Positions 1 to 9,032 of a stretch of DNA of 42,097 bases are shown one piece after another. The notes under the pieces are model-generated. The model saw only the letters and a list, made by a program, of their open reading frames with translations. It had not been told where the DNA came from and searched no databases. Position numbers and translations under genes: made by a program. This DNA is from Lachnospiraceae bacterium (GTDB lineage Bacteria; Bacillota; Clostridia; Lachnospirales; Lachnospiraceae). Location of the stretch: contig JALEPL010000057.1 in the NCBI GenBank assembly GCA_022766245.1, positions 1-42,097 of the forward strand. The letters are read 5' to 3'. The first letter of the stretch is position 1, and each line of letters starts with the position of its first letter.

Positions 1-1
1 T

Positions 2-1045
2 GCTGTAAAAGAGGTGCGACTTGTTTACCAGATTGCAGGAGAAGAGATTCCATCTGTTGTCGATGCAAATTATAGATGCCAAGCCATACAGTTTTTTGAT
101 ATAGAAGTGGTTGATATAAAGGATGCACAATTCCTTGCATCCACTTATCAGAACATTATAAAACCTTATTGTGTGATTCATATGCACGATGCAAAGGATG
201 AAGTGTATTCCTTTGCTGTAAAGCGATTGAACCAGCAGGATGATACGCAAATTGTGATTGAGGAAAGTCTTGTAACTGAAAAGTATCCAATGAACCTGCC
301 AGATGAGGGCAGGAACAGGCTACTTGCTTATATGGATTTCTTAACCATAAAAAATAAGCTGGATAAAGATTTTGTTTATAACGATAATTTCAAAATGACG
401 GAAGAAGAAGGCTTGATTTCAGATGGTGCTATGGATTCACAGGGGGAAAGGTTTATAGTTAATTCATCTTCTCAGAATCGTTTTCATGCAAATTGGATGA
501 ATATGATGTATCCACGTTTACAAATTGCCAAGGATTTATTAAAAGAGTCAGGGCTCATTTTTATTTCAATTAGTGATATAGAAATCTCAAATTTAAGAAT
601 TCTTTGCGATGAAATATTTGGTGCAAGTAATTTTGTTGTTGATTTGATTTGGGCGAATAAAGAAGGTGGTGGAAGTTCAGATAGTAAATTATTTAGAATT
701 AAGCATGAGCATATTCTCTGCTATGCTAAAAATATTGCGGAAGTTGAGGTTATTGGTATTCCAGTTGGAAATGAAGATAGATATAAGTCTGAAGATGAGT
801 ACGTAAAAGAAAGAGGTAAGTATTATCTTCAGAAATTAGGAATGGGTTCTATACAGTATTCACAATCTCTCGATTATCCAATAGAAGTACCAGATGGAAC
901 AACTGTTATGCCAGCAGACAATAATGGTGGGAAAAAAGCTTGTTGGAGATGGTCTAAACAGAAGTATGAATGGGGAAAGGCTAATGGATTTATAGAAATA
1001 AAGAAAGATGGTTCAGGTCAGTGGACAGTTTATACTAAACAGTAG
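2..1045 (+). pseudogene. DUF4391 / type III Mod methyltransferase chimera, truncated
   Basis: The frame is open through the left edge (first whole codon at 2; a GTG at 14 is only the first possible start), so the gene begins outside the window. About the first 115 residues look like the C-terminal part of DUF4391, a family known beside type III restriction-modification genes. From about nt 362 the protein switches to a type III Mod methyltransferase: FVYNDNFKM, the RFHANWMNMMYPRL stretch, the LIFISI strand, LRILCDEIFG and a target-recognition-like stretch ending in WRWSKQKYEWG. The DPPY catalytic motif that should precede FVYNDNF is absent, and the protein stops at 1045, far short of a usual Mod (about 600 residues). 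The reading is that a deletion joined the end of one gene to the middle of its neighbour in frame. It is unlikely to methylate DNA. The Mod call is strong and the DUF4391 call moderate. Confidence 0.7.
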
Positions 1046-1069
1046 AGTTCCAAAGGAGGGATTTGATGA

Positions 1070-1168
1070 ATGGCTGAAGATATCAAGTTAAGTGATTGCC
1101 CTGTAAAGGGGCAAATCGATAGAAATGCTACTTATAATGGTAAAAGCTTCGAGTGTCAGAACTATTGA
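1070..1168 (+). CDS. possible 32-residue small ORF, unrecognised
   Basis: A strong Shine-Dalgarno (AGGAGG, about 1055-1060) precedes ATG codons at 1066 and 1070. The first meets a stop after three codons; the second runs 32 codons (MAEDIKLSDCPVKGQ...) to TGA at 1166-1168. It overlaps the start of the recombinase remnant in another frame. It may be the 5' stub of a gene cut by the same rearrangement that beheaded the recombinase. No family is recognised and it could be non-coding. Confidence 0.15.
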   Translation: MAEDIKLSDCPVKGQIDRNATYNGKSFECQNY

Positions 1169-1613
1169 TATTCCTGATATTGTATATGAAGCAATTCTCA
1201 AACAACGAAAGTACTATCAAGCTTGTAAGAGCAGGAGAAAAACTGCATTCCAAGATTTGGGGTACGTTTGTTGCAGTTCTTATGGCAGACCAAGAAGCAA
1301 AAATTATCATTATGAGCATTTCAAACAACTGCTTAAAGAACAGGATTTACCTGATGTGAGATGGCATGATTTAAGAGGAACATGTGCGACTCTTCTTCTT
1401 ATGCAGGGGATAAGCCCAAAAGCAATTGCAAAGAACTTAGGGCATTCGACAGAGATTGTTACAGTTGACAATTATATAGATAAATCGAAGCTGTCAGTAA
1501 TTAAGTTGGATAAACTGGATTCTTTTATTGATTCTGTTGTGCCAAAGACTAATTGCGAAGAGGAGGACAAAGATTTTAGCATGGTTATCATTGATGTGAG
1601 TGAATTCTTGTAA
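1125..1613 (+). pseudogene. tyrosine recombinase (phage-type integrase) remnant, catalytic C-terminal half
   Basis: Homology-like sequence begins near nt 1143 (KASSVRTIDIP); the first few residues after ATG 1125 are probably not ancestral, and an in-frame stop lies just upstream at 1104. What remains is the C-terminal half of the catalytic domain: H81-x-x-R84 in WHDLRGTCATLLL, the LGH box with H107, and Tyr117 in VTVDNYID as candidate nucleophile. The N-terminal arm and core-binding domains and the first catalytic Arg are missing, so the product (162 residues against about 350-400 for the family) should be inactive. The residue after R84 is Gly where His is usual. With the Mod fragment upstream it marks a decayed integrative element at the left of the uvrB locus. 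Confidence 0.75.
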
Positions 1614-1633
1614 GAGTAATATTAAAAAGAAAA

Positions 1634-1647
1634 GGAACAAACGTTCG
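1634..1647. promoter_or_regulatory. LexA/DinR-type SOS box upstream of uvrB
   Basis: The sequence GGAACAAACGTTCG contains GAAC-N4-GTTC and fits the Gram-positive LexA/DinR consensus CGAAC-RNRY-GTTYG in all but the first base. It ends 8 bp upstream of the -35 of a good sigma-A promoter that reads toward uvrB, a classical SOS gene. No binding data; the call rests on motif and position. Confidence 0.65.
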
Positions 1648-1655
1648 TTTCTGGA

Positions 1656-1684
1656 TAGACAAAATCAAAGCTTTGTAGTATAAT
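1656..1684 (+). promoter_or_regulatory. sigma-A promoter, probably for uvrB
   Basis: A -35 of TAGACA (1656-1661, 5 of 6) and a perfect -10 TATAAT (1679-1684) are separated by 17 bp. Transcription would start near 1691 and give an untranslated leader of about 250 nt before uvrB. The -35 lies within the left arm of the inverted repeat described separately. Confidence 0.6.
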
Positions 1685-1732
1685 CTCAGTGTATGTGCGT
1701 ACTATAAAGATGCTTGATTTTGTCTATTTTTT
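1656..1732 (+). terminator. long imperfect inverted repeat with T-tract, terminator-like
   Basis: The left arm 1656-1680 (TAGACAAAATCAAAGC...) pairs with the right arm 1700-1726 (...GCTTGATTTTGTCTA) over about 25 bp with small bulges and one G-T pair; the loop is about 19 nt. A run of T residues follows (1727-1733). It could stop transcription arriving from the decayed mobile region. Transcripts from the embedded promoter start inside the structure and would contain only the right arm, so they could not fold it. Confidence 0.45.
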
Positions 1733-1778
1733 TGTCATTGACTACTGATAATTATATAGGAAAATACAAATATTGTCT

Positions 1779-1814
1779 ATATAGTTCATATAGTCCATAT
1801 AGTCCGTATAGTTT
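1779..1814 (+). repeat. four tandem 9-bp repeats in the uvrB leader
   Basis: Four consecutive 9-mers read ATATAGTTC, ATATAGTCC, ATATAGTCC and GTATAGTTT. They lie in the 330-bp gene-free stretch 1614-1943, downstream of the predicted start site, so they would be part of the uvrB leader RNA. Function unknown; they may be a remnant of the neighbouring element or a simple slippage array. Confidence 0.7.
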
Positions 1815-1943
1815 GGGCATCTGAATTTGGTGATCCAATTGTGATTCTCAGTTGATTTCCGAATTTGCTGAGTATGCATGAGTAACAATGAGTTGGCTTA
1901 TAGAAGTCAATTTTACTATAGAAAATAGAAAGAAGATGATGTT

Positions 1944-3926
1944 ATGGAGTTTAAACTTCATGCTCCCTATCAGCCTACTGGAGACCAGCCACAGGCAATA
2001 GAGGAGCTTGTAAAAGGCTTTAAGGAAGGCAATCAATTCCAGACTTTACTAGGAGTTACAGGTTCTGGAAAGACCTTCACAATGGCAAATGTCATAGCCG
2101 CATTAAATAAGCCGACTTTGATCATTTCGCACAATAAAACTTTGGCGGCACAATTATACGGTGAGTTTAAAGAATTCTTCCCTGAGAACGCAGTAGAGTA
2201 CTTTGTGTCCTACTATGATTATTATCAGCCTGAGGCATATGTGCCCTCTACAGACACCTATATTGCGAAGGATTCCTCCGTCAATGATGAGATTGATAAG
2301 CTCCGGCTTTCCGCCACATCTGCGTTGGCGGAGAGGCGGGATGTGATCGTGGTAGCCAGTGTGTCCTGTATTTATGGACTGGGTAGTCCGGATGATTTTA
2401 TGGACATGATGCTTTCTCTGCGTCCCGGCATGGAGCGTGACAGGGACGAAGTGATCGGAAAGCTGATTGACATGCAGTACACCAGAAATGAGATGGACTT
2501 TAAGCGTGGTACATTCCGGGTGCACGGAGATGTGCTGGAGATTATTCCGGCAGACCGGGGCGAGACTGCGATTCGTGTGGAGTTTTTTGGAGATGAGGTC
2601 GATCGGATTACAGAGATTGATGTGCTCACCGGTGAAATCAAATGTGAGCTCAAGCATATCAGCATTTTCCCTGCTTCCCATTACGTGGTGGCAAAGGAGA
2701 AGATTCTAAAGGCCTGTGATACCATCGAGGCAGAGATGAATGAGAGAGTCCGCTATTTTAAGAGTGAGGACAAGCTGCTGGAGGCGCAGCGAATTGCGGA
2801 GCGGACGAACTTTGACATCGAGATGTTAAAAGAAACCGGATTTTGCAGCGGTATCGAGAACTACTCCAGGCATCTGTCCGGACAGCCGGCAGGGGCCAGA
2901 CCCATGACGCTCATCGATTATTTTCCGGATGATTTTATCATTATGGTGGATGAGTCCCATATCACCATACCTCAGATTCGGGGAATGTATGCCGGCGACC
3001 GCTCCCGCAAGACCACACTGGTGGATTACGGATTCCGATTGCCTTCGGCCCTGGATAACCGGCCCATGAATTTTGAAGAATTCGAGGCACAGATTAATCA
3101 GATGTTGTTTGTTTCAGCTACGCCAAACGACTATGAGCGGGAGCATGAGCTGCTTCAGGTGGAGCAGATTATCCGTCCCACCGGACTTTTGGATCCCAAA
3201 GTGGATGTGCGTCCGGTGGAAGGTCAGATTGATGACCTGATCGGAGAAGTAAATAAAGAGACGGCAAATGGTCACAAAGTACTTATCACCACCCTGACGA
3301 AAAAAATGGCGGAGGATCTCACCGCTTATATGCAGGAGCTGGGAATTCGCGTGAAGTACCTCCACTCTGACATCGACACACTGGAGCGGGCAGAGATTAT
3401 TCGAGATTTGCGCCTGGATGTGTTTGATGTGCTGGTGGGTATCAACCTGCTTCGTGAAGGGCTGGATATTCCGGAGATTACACTGGTGGCTATTTTGGAT
3501 GCGGACAAGGAGGGATTCCTTCGTTCCGAGACATCCCTGATTCAGACCATTGGACGTGCAGCCCGAAACAGCGAAGGCCACGTCATCATGTATGCGGACC
3601 GCATCACCGATTCCATGCGGGCCGCTATTGACGAGACGGAGCGACGCCGCAGCATCCAGCAGAAGTATAATGAGGAACACGGCATCACCCCCACCACAAT
3701 CCAGAAGTCTGTCCGAGAACTCATCAGCATCTCGAAAAAGGTGGCTCAGAGTGAGCTGAACTTTAAAAAGGATCCTGAGTCCATGAGCAGACAGGAGTTA
3801 GAGAAGCTCATTGCAGATATTCAGAAAAAGATGCAGAAGGCAGCTACCGAGCTGAACTTTGAGGCGGCAGCCGAGTACCGCGATAAGATGATCGAACTGA
3901 AAAACATGATGAGGGAACTAGACTAA
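1944..3926 (+). CDS. uvrB: UvrB, excinuclease ABC subunit B
   Basis: UvrB is the damage-verifying helicase-like subunit of nucleotide excision repair; it is loaded by UvrA and then recruits UvrC. The 660-residue length is normal. Walker A GVTGSGKT is at residues 37-44, followed by the tyrosine-rich beta-hairpin region ([12 protein letters not shown]) that inserts between DNA strands, the DESH helicase box, the C-terminal helicase half with QTIGRAARN, and a C-terminal UVR domain ([13 protein letters not shown]...) for UvrC contact. Start ATG 1944 follows AGAAAGAAGATG-type purine-rich sequence. An SOS box and sigma-A promoter lie about 260-310 bp upstream, and uvrA follows after 70 bp, so DNA-damage induction of both is likely. 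Confidence 0.98.
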   Translation: MEFKLHAPYQPTGDQPQAIEELVKGFKEGNQFQTLLGVTGSGKTFTMANVIAALNKPTLIISHNKTLAAQLYGEFKEFFPENAVEYFVSYYDYYQPEAYVPSTDTYIAKDSSVNDEIDKLRLSATSALAERRDVIVVASVSCIYGLGSPDDFMDMMLSLRPGMERDRDEVIGKLIDMQYTRNEMDFKRGTFRVHGDVLEIIPADRGETAIRVEFFGDEVDRITEIDVLTGEIKCELKHISIFPASHYVVAKEKILKACDTIEAEMNERVRYFKSEDKLLEAQRIAERTNFDIEMLKETGFCSGIENYSRHLSGQPAGARPMTLIDYFPDDFIIMVDESHITIPQIRGMYAGDRSRKTTLVDYGFRLPSALDNRPMNFEEFEAQINQMLFVSATPNDYEREHELLQVEQIIRPTGLLDPKVDVRPVEGQIDDLIGEVNKETANGHKVLITTLTKKMAEDLTAYMQELGIRVKYLHSDIDTLERAEIIRDLRLDVFDVLVGINLLREGLDIPEITLVAILDADKEGFLRSETSLIQTIGRAARNSEGHVIMYADRITDSMRAAIDETERRRSIQQKYNEEHGITPTTIQKSVRELISISKKVAQSELNFKKDPESMSRQELEKLIADIQKKMQKAATELNFEAAAEYRDKMIELKNMMRELD

Positions 3927-3929
3927 CTT

Positions 3930-3968
3930 CTGCAATCGAATAGAAAATTCATTGAGGAAACGCAAATC
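3930..3968. repeat. solo end of the dispersed palindromic repeat family
   Basis: This stretch between uvrB and uvrA (CTGCAATCGAATAG... to ...GAGGAAACGCAAATC) matches the right end of the 10248-10478 element (about 31 of 39 positions, from CTGCAAGCAAATAG to CAACACAAATC). No second arm is present here, so it looks like a half-element or decayed copy. Confidence 0.5.
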
Positions 3969-3996
3969 AAAAAGGGCATAAAAAAGGAGCAGCACT

Positions 3997-6840
3997 GTGG
4001 ACAACAAAAAACAAGCCAATACAACAAGAAAATATATCAAGATTCGAGGAGCTAGTGAGCATAACCTGAAAAATATAGATATCGATATTCCCAGAGATGA
4101 GTTTGTGGTACTGACCGGACTCAGCGGTTCGGGAAAGTCTTCTCTGGCATTTGATACCATCTATGCAGAGGGGCAGCGTCGCTACATGGAGAGCCTGTCC
4201 TCCTATGCCAGACAGTTTTTGGGGCAGATGGAGAAGCCCAACGTGGAGAAAATCGAGGGACTTTCCCCTGCTATCTCCATTGACCAGAAATCAACCAACC
4301 GCAATCCCCGTTCCACCGTGGGAACCGTGACAGAGATTTATGATTATTTTCGTCTGCTGTTCGCCCGAATCGGAATCCCGCATTGTCCAAAATGTGGCAA
4401 AGAAATCAAAAAGCAGACCGTAGACCAGATGGTGGATCAGATTCTGAGTCTTCCGGAAAAGACCAAAATCCAGCTTTTGGCACCGGTAGTCCGGGGACGA
4501 AAGGGAGAACATCAGAAGCTTTTTGAGCAGGCCAAGCGCAGCGGCTATGTTCGTGTCCAGGTAGATGGCAATATGTATGATCTTGGCGAGGAGATAAAAC
4601 TGGAAAAAAATAAAAAGCACAACATCGAAATCGTGGTGGATCGTCTGGTGGTAAAGCCCGGCATTGAGCGAAGAATGACCGATTCCCTGGAAAATGTGCT
4701 GGAGCTGGCAGAGGGGCTGGCCATTGTAGATGTGATTGGCGGAGCGCCCATCCAGTTTTCCCAGAGCTTTTCCTGTCCGGACTGTGGCATCAGCGTGGAT
4801 GAGATTGAGCCCCGCAGCTTTTCCTTCAACAATCCTTTCGGTGCATGCCCGGAGTGTTTTGGTCTGGGATATAAGATGGAGTTTGACGAGGACCTCATGA
4901 TACCGGACAAGCGTCTGGCTATTTCAGAGGGAGCCATTCAGGTGATGGGATGGCAGTCCTGTACGGACCCCAAAAGCTATAGTTATGCCATCCTAAAGGC
5001 ACTGTCTGAGGAATTTGATTTTTCACTGGATACGCCTTACCGGGAACTGCCGGAGGAAATCCGCCATATGCTGATTCATGGCACAGACCGAACCGTGCGT
5101 GTTTACTATAAGGGACAGCGTGGGGAAGGCACGTATGATGTGACCTTCGAAGGACTGATTCGGAATGTGGAACGTCGTTACCGGGAGACCGGTTCCGATT
5201 CTTCAAAGCAGCAGTATGAAGAGTTCATGCGCATTACTCCATGTAAATGCTGTGGCGGCCAGCGATTGAAGAAAAGCTCCTTAGCAGTAACGGTCTGCGA
5301 TAAAAATATCTACGAGCTCACATCTATGTCTGTGAAGAATTTATCAGCATTTCTGGCAAATATGGAGCTGACAGAGCAGCAGCATCTCATTGGAGATCAG
5401 ATTTTGAAGGAAATTCGTGCCCGTGTGAAGTTTTTGATGGATGTAGGACTGGAGTACCTGTCACTGTCCCGAGCCACCGGTACACTGTCCGGCGGTGAGG
5501 CGCAGCGAATCCGTCTGGCTACCCAGATCGGTTCCGGTCTGGTGGGTGTAGCCTATATCCTGGATGAGCCCAGCATTGGACTGCATCAGAGGGATAATGA
5601 TAAGCTTCTGGCTTCCCTGAAGGGATTAAAGGATCTGGGTAACAGCCTCATTGTGGTGGAGCATGACGAGGATACCATGCGCGCCGCAGACTTTATTGTG
5701 GATATCGGCCCCGCTGCCGGCGAACATGGTGGAGAAGTGGTTGCTACCGGAACTGCAGAGGAAATCATGCAGAATCCCAAATCTCTCACCGGAGCTTACC
5801 TCAGTGGAAGAATCAAAATCCCGGTGCCCGAGGAGCGTCGGCAGCCCACCGGTTATCTTACCATCAAGGGCGCTCGGGAGAATAACCTGAAAAATATCGA
5901 TGTGCAGATTCCACTGGGGATTATGACCTGCGTCACCGGTGTGTCCGGATCCGGAAAAAGTTCCCTGACCAACGAAATTCTGTATAAACGTCTGGCCAGA
6001 GACTTAAACCGTGCCCGCTGTGTGCCGGGAAAGCATGATGATATTCTGGGACTGGAGCAGTTGGATAAGGTGATAGATATTGATCAGTCCCCTATCGGAC
6101 GAACACCCCGGTCCAACCCTGCTACCTATACGGGAGTCTTCGATATGATTCGAGACCTCTTTGCCGCCACGGCAGATGCTAAGGCGAGAGGCTATAATAA
6201 GGGAAGGTTCAGCTTCAATGTTAAGGGAGGCCGTTGTGAAGCCTGCGGCGGAGATGGTATCCTGAAAATCGAGATGCATTTCCTGCCGGATGTGTATGTA
6301 CCCTGTGAAGTGTGTCAGGGAAAGCGCTATAACCGTGAGACTCTGGAAGTAAAATACAAGGGAAAAAGCATCTATGATGTGCTGAATATGACGGTGGAAG
6401 AGGCATTGGAGTTCTTTGAGAATGTGCCCACCATCCGCCGGAAGATTCAGACCTTGTACGATGTAGGCCTGTCCTATGTCCGCCTGGGACAGCCGTCCAC
6501 GGAGCTGTCCGGAGGCGAGGCCCAGAGAATCAAACTGGCCACAGAGCTTAGCCGAAAGAGTACGGGAAAGACGATTTATATTTTGGATGAGCCCACCACC
6601 GGACTACATTTCGCAGATGTGCACAAGCTCATCGAGATCCTGCGTCGCCTGTCAGATGGCGGGAATACCGTGATAGTTATTGAGCACAACTTAGATGTAA
6701 TAAAGACAGCAGATTATATCATCGATATGGGACCGGAAGGCGGAGACGGCGGCGGAACCGTGGTGGCCACCGGCACACCGGAGGAGATCTGTCAGGTTTC
6801 CGAATCCTACACGGGTATGTATCTGAAGAGGCTTTTATAG
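3997..6840 (+). CDS. uvrA: UvrA, excinuclease ABC subunit A
   Basis: UvrA is the dimeric ABC-type ATPase that scans DNA for damage and loads UvrB. The 947-residue length is typical. Two ABC modules are seen: Walker A GLSGSGKS at residues 41-48 and GVSGSGKS near 648-655, with matching signatures (TLSGGEAQR and ELSGGEAQR) and Walker B regions (ILDEPS, ILDEPT). Zinc-binding cysteine pairs occur in CPKCGKE, the CPDCG/CPECFG region and the C-terminal [14 protein letters not shown] module. The start is GTG at 3997, about 8 nt after AAAGGAG. Distance to uvrB is 70 bp with no clear terminator, so co-transcription is likely. Confidence 0.98.
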   Translation: MDNKKQANTTRKYIKIRGASEHNLKNIDIDIPRDEFVVLTGLSGSGKSSLAFDTIYAEGQRRYMESLSSYARQFLGQMEKPNVEKIEGLSPAISIDQKSTNRNPRSTVGTVTEIYDYFRLLFARIGIPHCPKCGKEIKKQTVDQMVDQILSLPEKTKIQLLAPVVRGRKGEHQKLFEQAKRSGYVRVQVDGNMYDLGEEIKLEKNKKHNIEIVVDRLVVKPGIERRMTDSLENVLELAEGLAIVDVIGGAPIQFSQSFSCPDCGISVDEIEPRSFSFNNPFGACPECFGLGYKMEFDEDLMIPDKRLAISEGAIQVMGWQSCTDPKSYSYAILKALSEEFDFSLDTPYRELPEEIRHMLIHGTDRTVRVYYKGQRGEGTYDVTFEGLIRNVERRYRETGSDSSKQQYEEFMRITPCKCCGGQRLKKSSLAVTVCDKNIYELTSMSVKNLSAFLANMELTEQQHLIGDQILKEIRARVKFLMDVGLEYLSLSRATGTLSGGEAQRIRLATQIGSGLVGVAYILDEPSIGLHQRDNDKLLASLKGLKDLGNSLIVVEHDEDTMRAADFIVDIGPAAGEHGGEVVATGTAEEIMQNPKSLTGAYLSGRIKIPVPEERRQPTGYLTIKGARENNLKNIDVQIPLGIMTCVTGVSGSGKSSLTNEILYKRLARDLNRARCVPGKHDDILGLEQLDKVIDIDQSPIGRTPRSNPATYTGVFDMIRDLFAATADAKARGYNKGRFSFNVKGGRCEACGGDGILKIEMHFLPDVYVPCEVCQGKRYNRETLEVKYKGKSIYDVLNMTVEEALEFFENVPTIRRKIQTLYDVGLSYVRLGQPSTELSGGEAQRIKLATELSRKSTGKTIYILDEPTTGLHFADVHKLIEILRRLSDGGNTVIVIEHNLDVIKTADYIIDMGPEGGDGGGTVVATGTPEEICQVSESYTGMYLKRLL

Positions 6841-6863
6841 ACTTCCTCTTAGAATACAATGAA

Positions 6864-6883
6864 TCTTCTACATTAATAGAAGA
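6864..6883 (+). terminator. small hairpin after uvrA, weak terminator candidate
   Basis: A perfect 7-bp inverted repeat TCTTCTA / TAGAAGA with a 6-nt loop lies 24 bp after the uvrA stop. It is AT-rich and followed by AAAACG rather than a T-run, so it is a poor intrinsic terminator on this strand. Confidence 0.2.
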
Positions 6884-6932
6884 AAACGAAACTGTATAAA
6901 AACTTAATATTTTCTGAAATTAAAAATTTTAT

Positions 6933-6960
6933 TTGAAAAATGGTAGTTATTGTATATAAT
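6933..6960 (+). promoter_or_regulatory. sigma-A promoter for mbl
   Basis: TTGAAA (6933-6938), a 16-bp spacer and a perfect TATAAT (6955-6960) lie in the 274-bp gap between uvrA and mbl. The leader to the ATG at 7115 would be about 150 nt. Confidence 0.6.
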
Positions 6961-7031
6961 GATACTGTATATCAAACAATACATTTAAATGTGTAACTCT
7001 GCCCATGCGCAGATACTGTACAATAGATAAA

Positions 7032-7066
7032 TGCTTCGACCCGTTGAAAACAGGCGGTTTGAAGCA
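7032..7066 (+). other. hairpin in the mbl leader
   Basis: TGCTTCGACCCG (7032-7043) pairs with CGGTTTGAAGCA (7055-7066) at 10 of 12 positions, across an 11-nt loop, inside the predicted 5' untranslated region of mbl and about 50 nt before its start codon. No T-tract follows, so a leader structure is more likely than a terminator. No known riboswitch class is recognised. Confidence 0.4.
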
Positions 7067-7114
7067 GTATGACTGCATACAGGATTTAGAAAGGATTTCA
7101 GAAAGGGGATTATC

Positions 7115-8110
7115 ATGGTAGGTTCAGATATCGGAATCGATTTAGGTACAGCAAGTATTTTAGTATATATTAAGGGGAAGGGCGTTGTGTTAAAGGAGCC
7201 CTCCGTTGTAGCGTTTGACAGAGATACCAATAAAATCAAGGCCATCGGTGAGGAGGCTCGTCTGATGCTGGGTAGAACACCCGGAAATATCGTGGCTGTT
7301 CGTCCTCTGCGTCAGGGTGTGATCTCAGATTATACTGTGACAGAGAAGATGATCAAATACTTTATCCAGAAGGCATTGGGCAAGAGATCCTTCCGTAAAC
7401 CCAGAATCAGCGTTTGTATCCCCAGCGGAGCTACTGAGGTAGAGAAAAAGGCTGTTGAGGATGCTACTTACAATGCAGGAGCCAGAGAGGTGGCCATCAT
7501 CGAGGAGCCCATTGCGGCAGCCATCGGTGCGGGCATCGACATTGCCAGACCCTGCGGAAATATGATTGTAGATATCGGTGGCGGTACCGCAGATATTGCC
7601 GTGATTTCTCTGGGCGGTTCTGTAGTCAGCACATCTATCAAGATTGCCGGAGATGACTTCGACGAAGCCATCGTCCGTTACATGAGAAAAAAACATAATC
7701 TTCTGATCGGTGAGAGAACTGCAGAGGATATTAAGATAAAGATTGGGACTTGTTATCCGCTTCCCGAGGTAGAGACCTTGGATGTAAGAGGACGTAATCT
7801 GGTCACCGGTTTGCCGAAGACGGTAACTGTTACTTCCGAGGAGACGGAGGAGGCGCTGCGTGAGGCCACCCTTCAGATTGTTGAGGCAGTACACAGCGTA
7901 TTGGAGAAGACACCACCGGAGTTGGCAGCAGACGTGGCAGATAGAGGAATTGTACTTACCGGAGGTGGAGCACTGCTTCGTGGACTGGAGGAGCTGATTG
8001 AGGAGAAGACCGGTATCAACACCATGACAGCCGATGAGCCTATGACCTGCGTGGCCATCGGAACCGGAAAATTTGTAGAATTTCTTGCAGGAAACAGAGA
8101 AGATAACTAA
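7115..8110 (+). CDS. mbl: MreB/Mbl-family actin-like cell shape protein
   Basis: This is a bacterial actin that forms membrane-associated filaments guiding sidewall peptidoglycan synthesis. The 331-residue length matches MreB/Mbl. The actin-fold phosphate loops are clear: DIGIDLGTASILVYIKGKG at the N-terminus, IVDIGGGTADIAVISLGG in the middle, and ILTGGGALLRGLEELI near the C-terminus. EEPIAAAIGAG is the usual interdomain stretch. The start ATG 7115 follows a good AAAGGGG ribosome-binding site. Placement directly before two FlgG-family genes copies the Bacillus mbl-flhO-flhP order, which favours Mbl over the MreB found with mreC/mreD. It has its own promoter upstream. Confidence 0.93.
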   Translation: MVGSDIGIDLGTASILVYIKGKGVVLKEPSVVAFDRDTNKIKAIGEEARLMLGRTPGNIVAVRPLRQGVISDYTVTEKMIKYFIQKALGKRSFRKPRISVCIPSGATEVEKKAVEDATYNAGAREVAIIEEPIAAAIGAGIDIARPCGNMIVDIGGGTADIAVISLGGSVVSTSIKIAGDDFDEAIVRYMRKKHNLLIGERTAEDIKIKIGTCYPLPEVETLDVRGRNLVTGLPKTVTVTSEETEEALREATLQIVEAVHSVLEKTPPELAADVADRGIVLTGGGALLRGLEELIEEKTGINTMTADEPMTCVAIGTGKFVEFLAGNREDN

Positions 8111-8135
8111 AGCCATGGGGCAGGAGCTCCGATAT
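8108..8135 (+). promoter_or_regulatory. possible sigma-28 (SigD/FliA) promoter for the rod genes
   Basis: TAAA (8108-8111, its first three bases being the mbl stop codon) is followed after 16 bp by TCCGATAT (8128-8135), 7 of 8 to the flagellar -10 GCCGATAT. The usual spacer is 14-16 bp. It would give the downstream rod genes flagellar sigma-factor control separate from mbl. Motif evidence only. Confidence 0.45.
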
Positions 8136-8221
8136 ATAGGATAGATGATTTCACAGAGTCCTGTTCCCGGAACGACCATCACCGTGGGACAGGCTTTGAC
8201 ACTGACAGAGAGGCGAGGCCC

Positions 8222-9022
8222 ATGGTAAAAGGACTATATACCGCATACACCGGGATGATGAATGAGCAGAATCGTATGGATATCATGACGAATAATCTGG
8301 CCAATGCATCCACTACCGGCTACAAAAAAGAAGGCACTACCAGCCATGCATTTTCAGACGAGCTGGCTATCCGGATCAAAGATACTTCCACAGCCCGGGC
8401 AGCTACCGGCCTGGGGAAGATTAACCTTGGCGTGAAAATCGGAGAAGTATATACCGATTATACCCAGGGAAGCTTTCAGGTCACGGATAACAGCACAGAT
8501 TTTGCGTTGGATGGGAAGGGCTTTTTTGCTATTGCATTCACAAACAAAGCAGGAGAGACCGGCCGTATGCTGACAAGAGACGGAGCATTTACCCTGACGA
8601 AGGACGGCTATCTGGTGACAAAGGACGGCGACTACGTGATGAATCAGAGAGGCGCGGAGTCCGGAGATACCAGTGCAGCCAGCTATATTCAGATCGATCC
8701 GAATCAGGACTTTTCCGTATTGGCAGACGGCACCATCGTGCAGAACGGCCAGAACGTGGCGAAGATCGGCGTGGTAGATGTAGCTGACTATGATTACATT
8801 GCAAAATACGGCGAGAATCTGTACCAGTTGGTAGATGGAGCCGCAATTACTGCATCTGAGGCCAGAGTAGAACAGGGCTCCCTGGAAGCCTCCAATGTCA
8901 ACATTGTAGATGAGATGGTAAATATGATCACCATCACCAGAGCCTACGAATCCAACCAGAAACTGATCCAGACCATTGACAGTATGCTGGATAAAGCCGC
9001 CAACAACGTTGGTAAGGTATAG
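8222..9022 (+). CDS. flhO: FlgG/FlgF-family flagellar rod protein (FlhO-like)
   Basis: A 266-residue flagellar basal-body rod protein. The N-terminal rod motif MTNNLANASTTGYKKEG is present, as is the DFALDGKGFFAI core typical of FlgF/FlgG/FlgE, and the C-terminal motif EASNVNIVDEMVNMITITRAYESNQK that forms the polymerising coiled coil. These termini pack together in the rod after export by the flagellar type III system, so no signal peptide is expected. It lies first in a three-gene rod cluster, 111 bp after mbl, behind a possible sigma-28 promoter. FlhO is assigned by gene order; FlgF would be an equivalent name. Confidence 0.92.
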   Translation: MVKGLYTAYTGMMNEQNRMDIMTNNLANASTTGYKKEGTTSHAFSDELAIRIKDTSTARAATGLGKINLGVKIGEVYTDYTQGSFQVTDNSTDFALDGKGFFAIAFTNKAGETGRMLTRDGAFTLTKDGYLVTKDGDYVMNQRGAESGDTSAASYIQIDPNQDFSVLADGTIVQNGQNVAKIGVVDVADYDYIAKYGENLYQLVDGAAITASEARVEQGSLEASNVNIVDEMVNMITITRAYESNQKLIQTIDSMLDKAANNVGKV

Positions 9023-9032
9023 GAGGAATAAT

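Noticed and set aside
1779-1814. CRISPR-like array
   Set aside because: Units are only 9 bp with no spacers and no cas genes are near.
2154-2681. Long open frame on the minus strand inside uvrB
   Set aside because: It lies entirely over uvrB, has low-complexity His/Ile-rich content and no family resemblance. Several similar minus-strand frames (for example 3114-3680, 7325-8182, 11892-12659, 17594-18715, 22142-22978) are rejected for the same reason.
6961-7114. Riboswitch in the mbl leader
   Set aside because: Apart from one hairpin and a 5-bp stem (TCTGC/GCAGA) no known riboswitch consensus could be recognised.
8976-9032. Upstream in-frame start for the second FlgG-family gene
   Set aside because: It overlaps the first rod gene, adds 19 residues unlike any rod protein, and lacks a ribosome-binding site, while AGGAGG stands before 9033.
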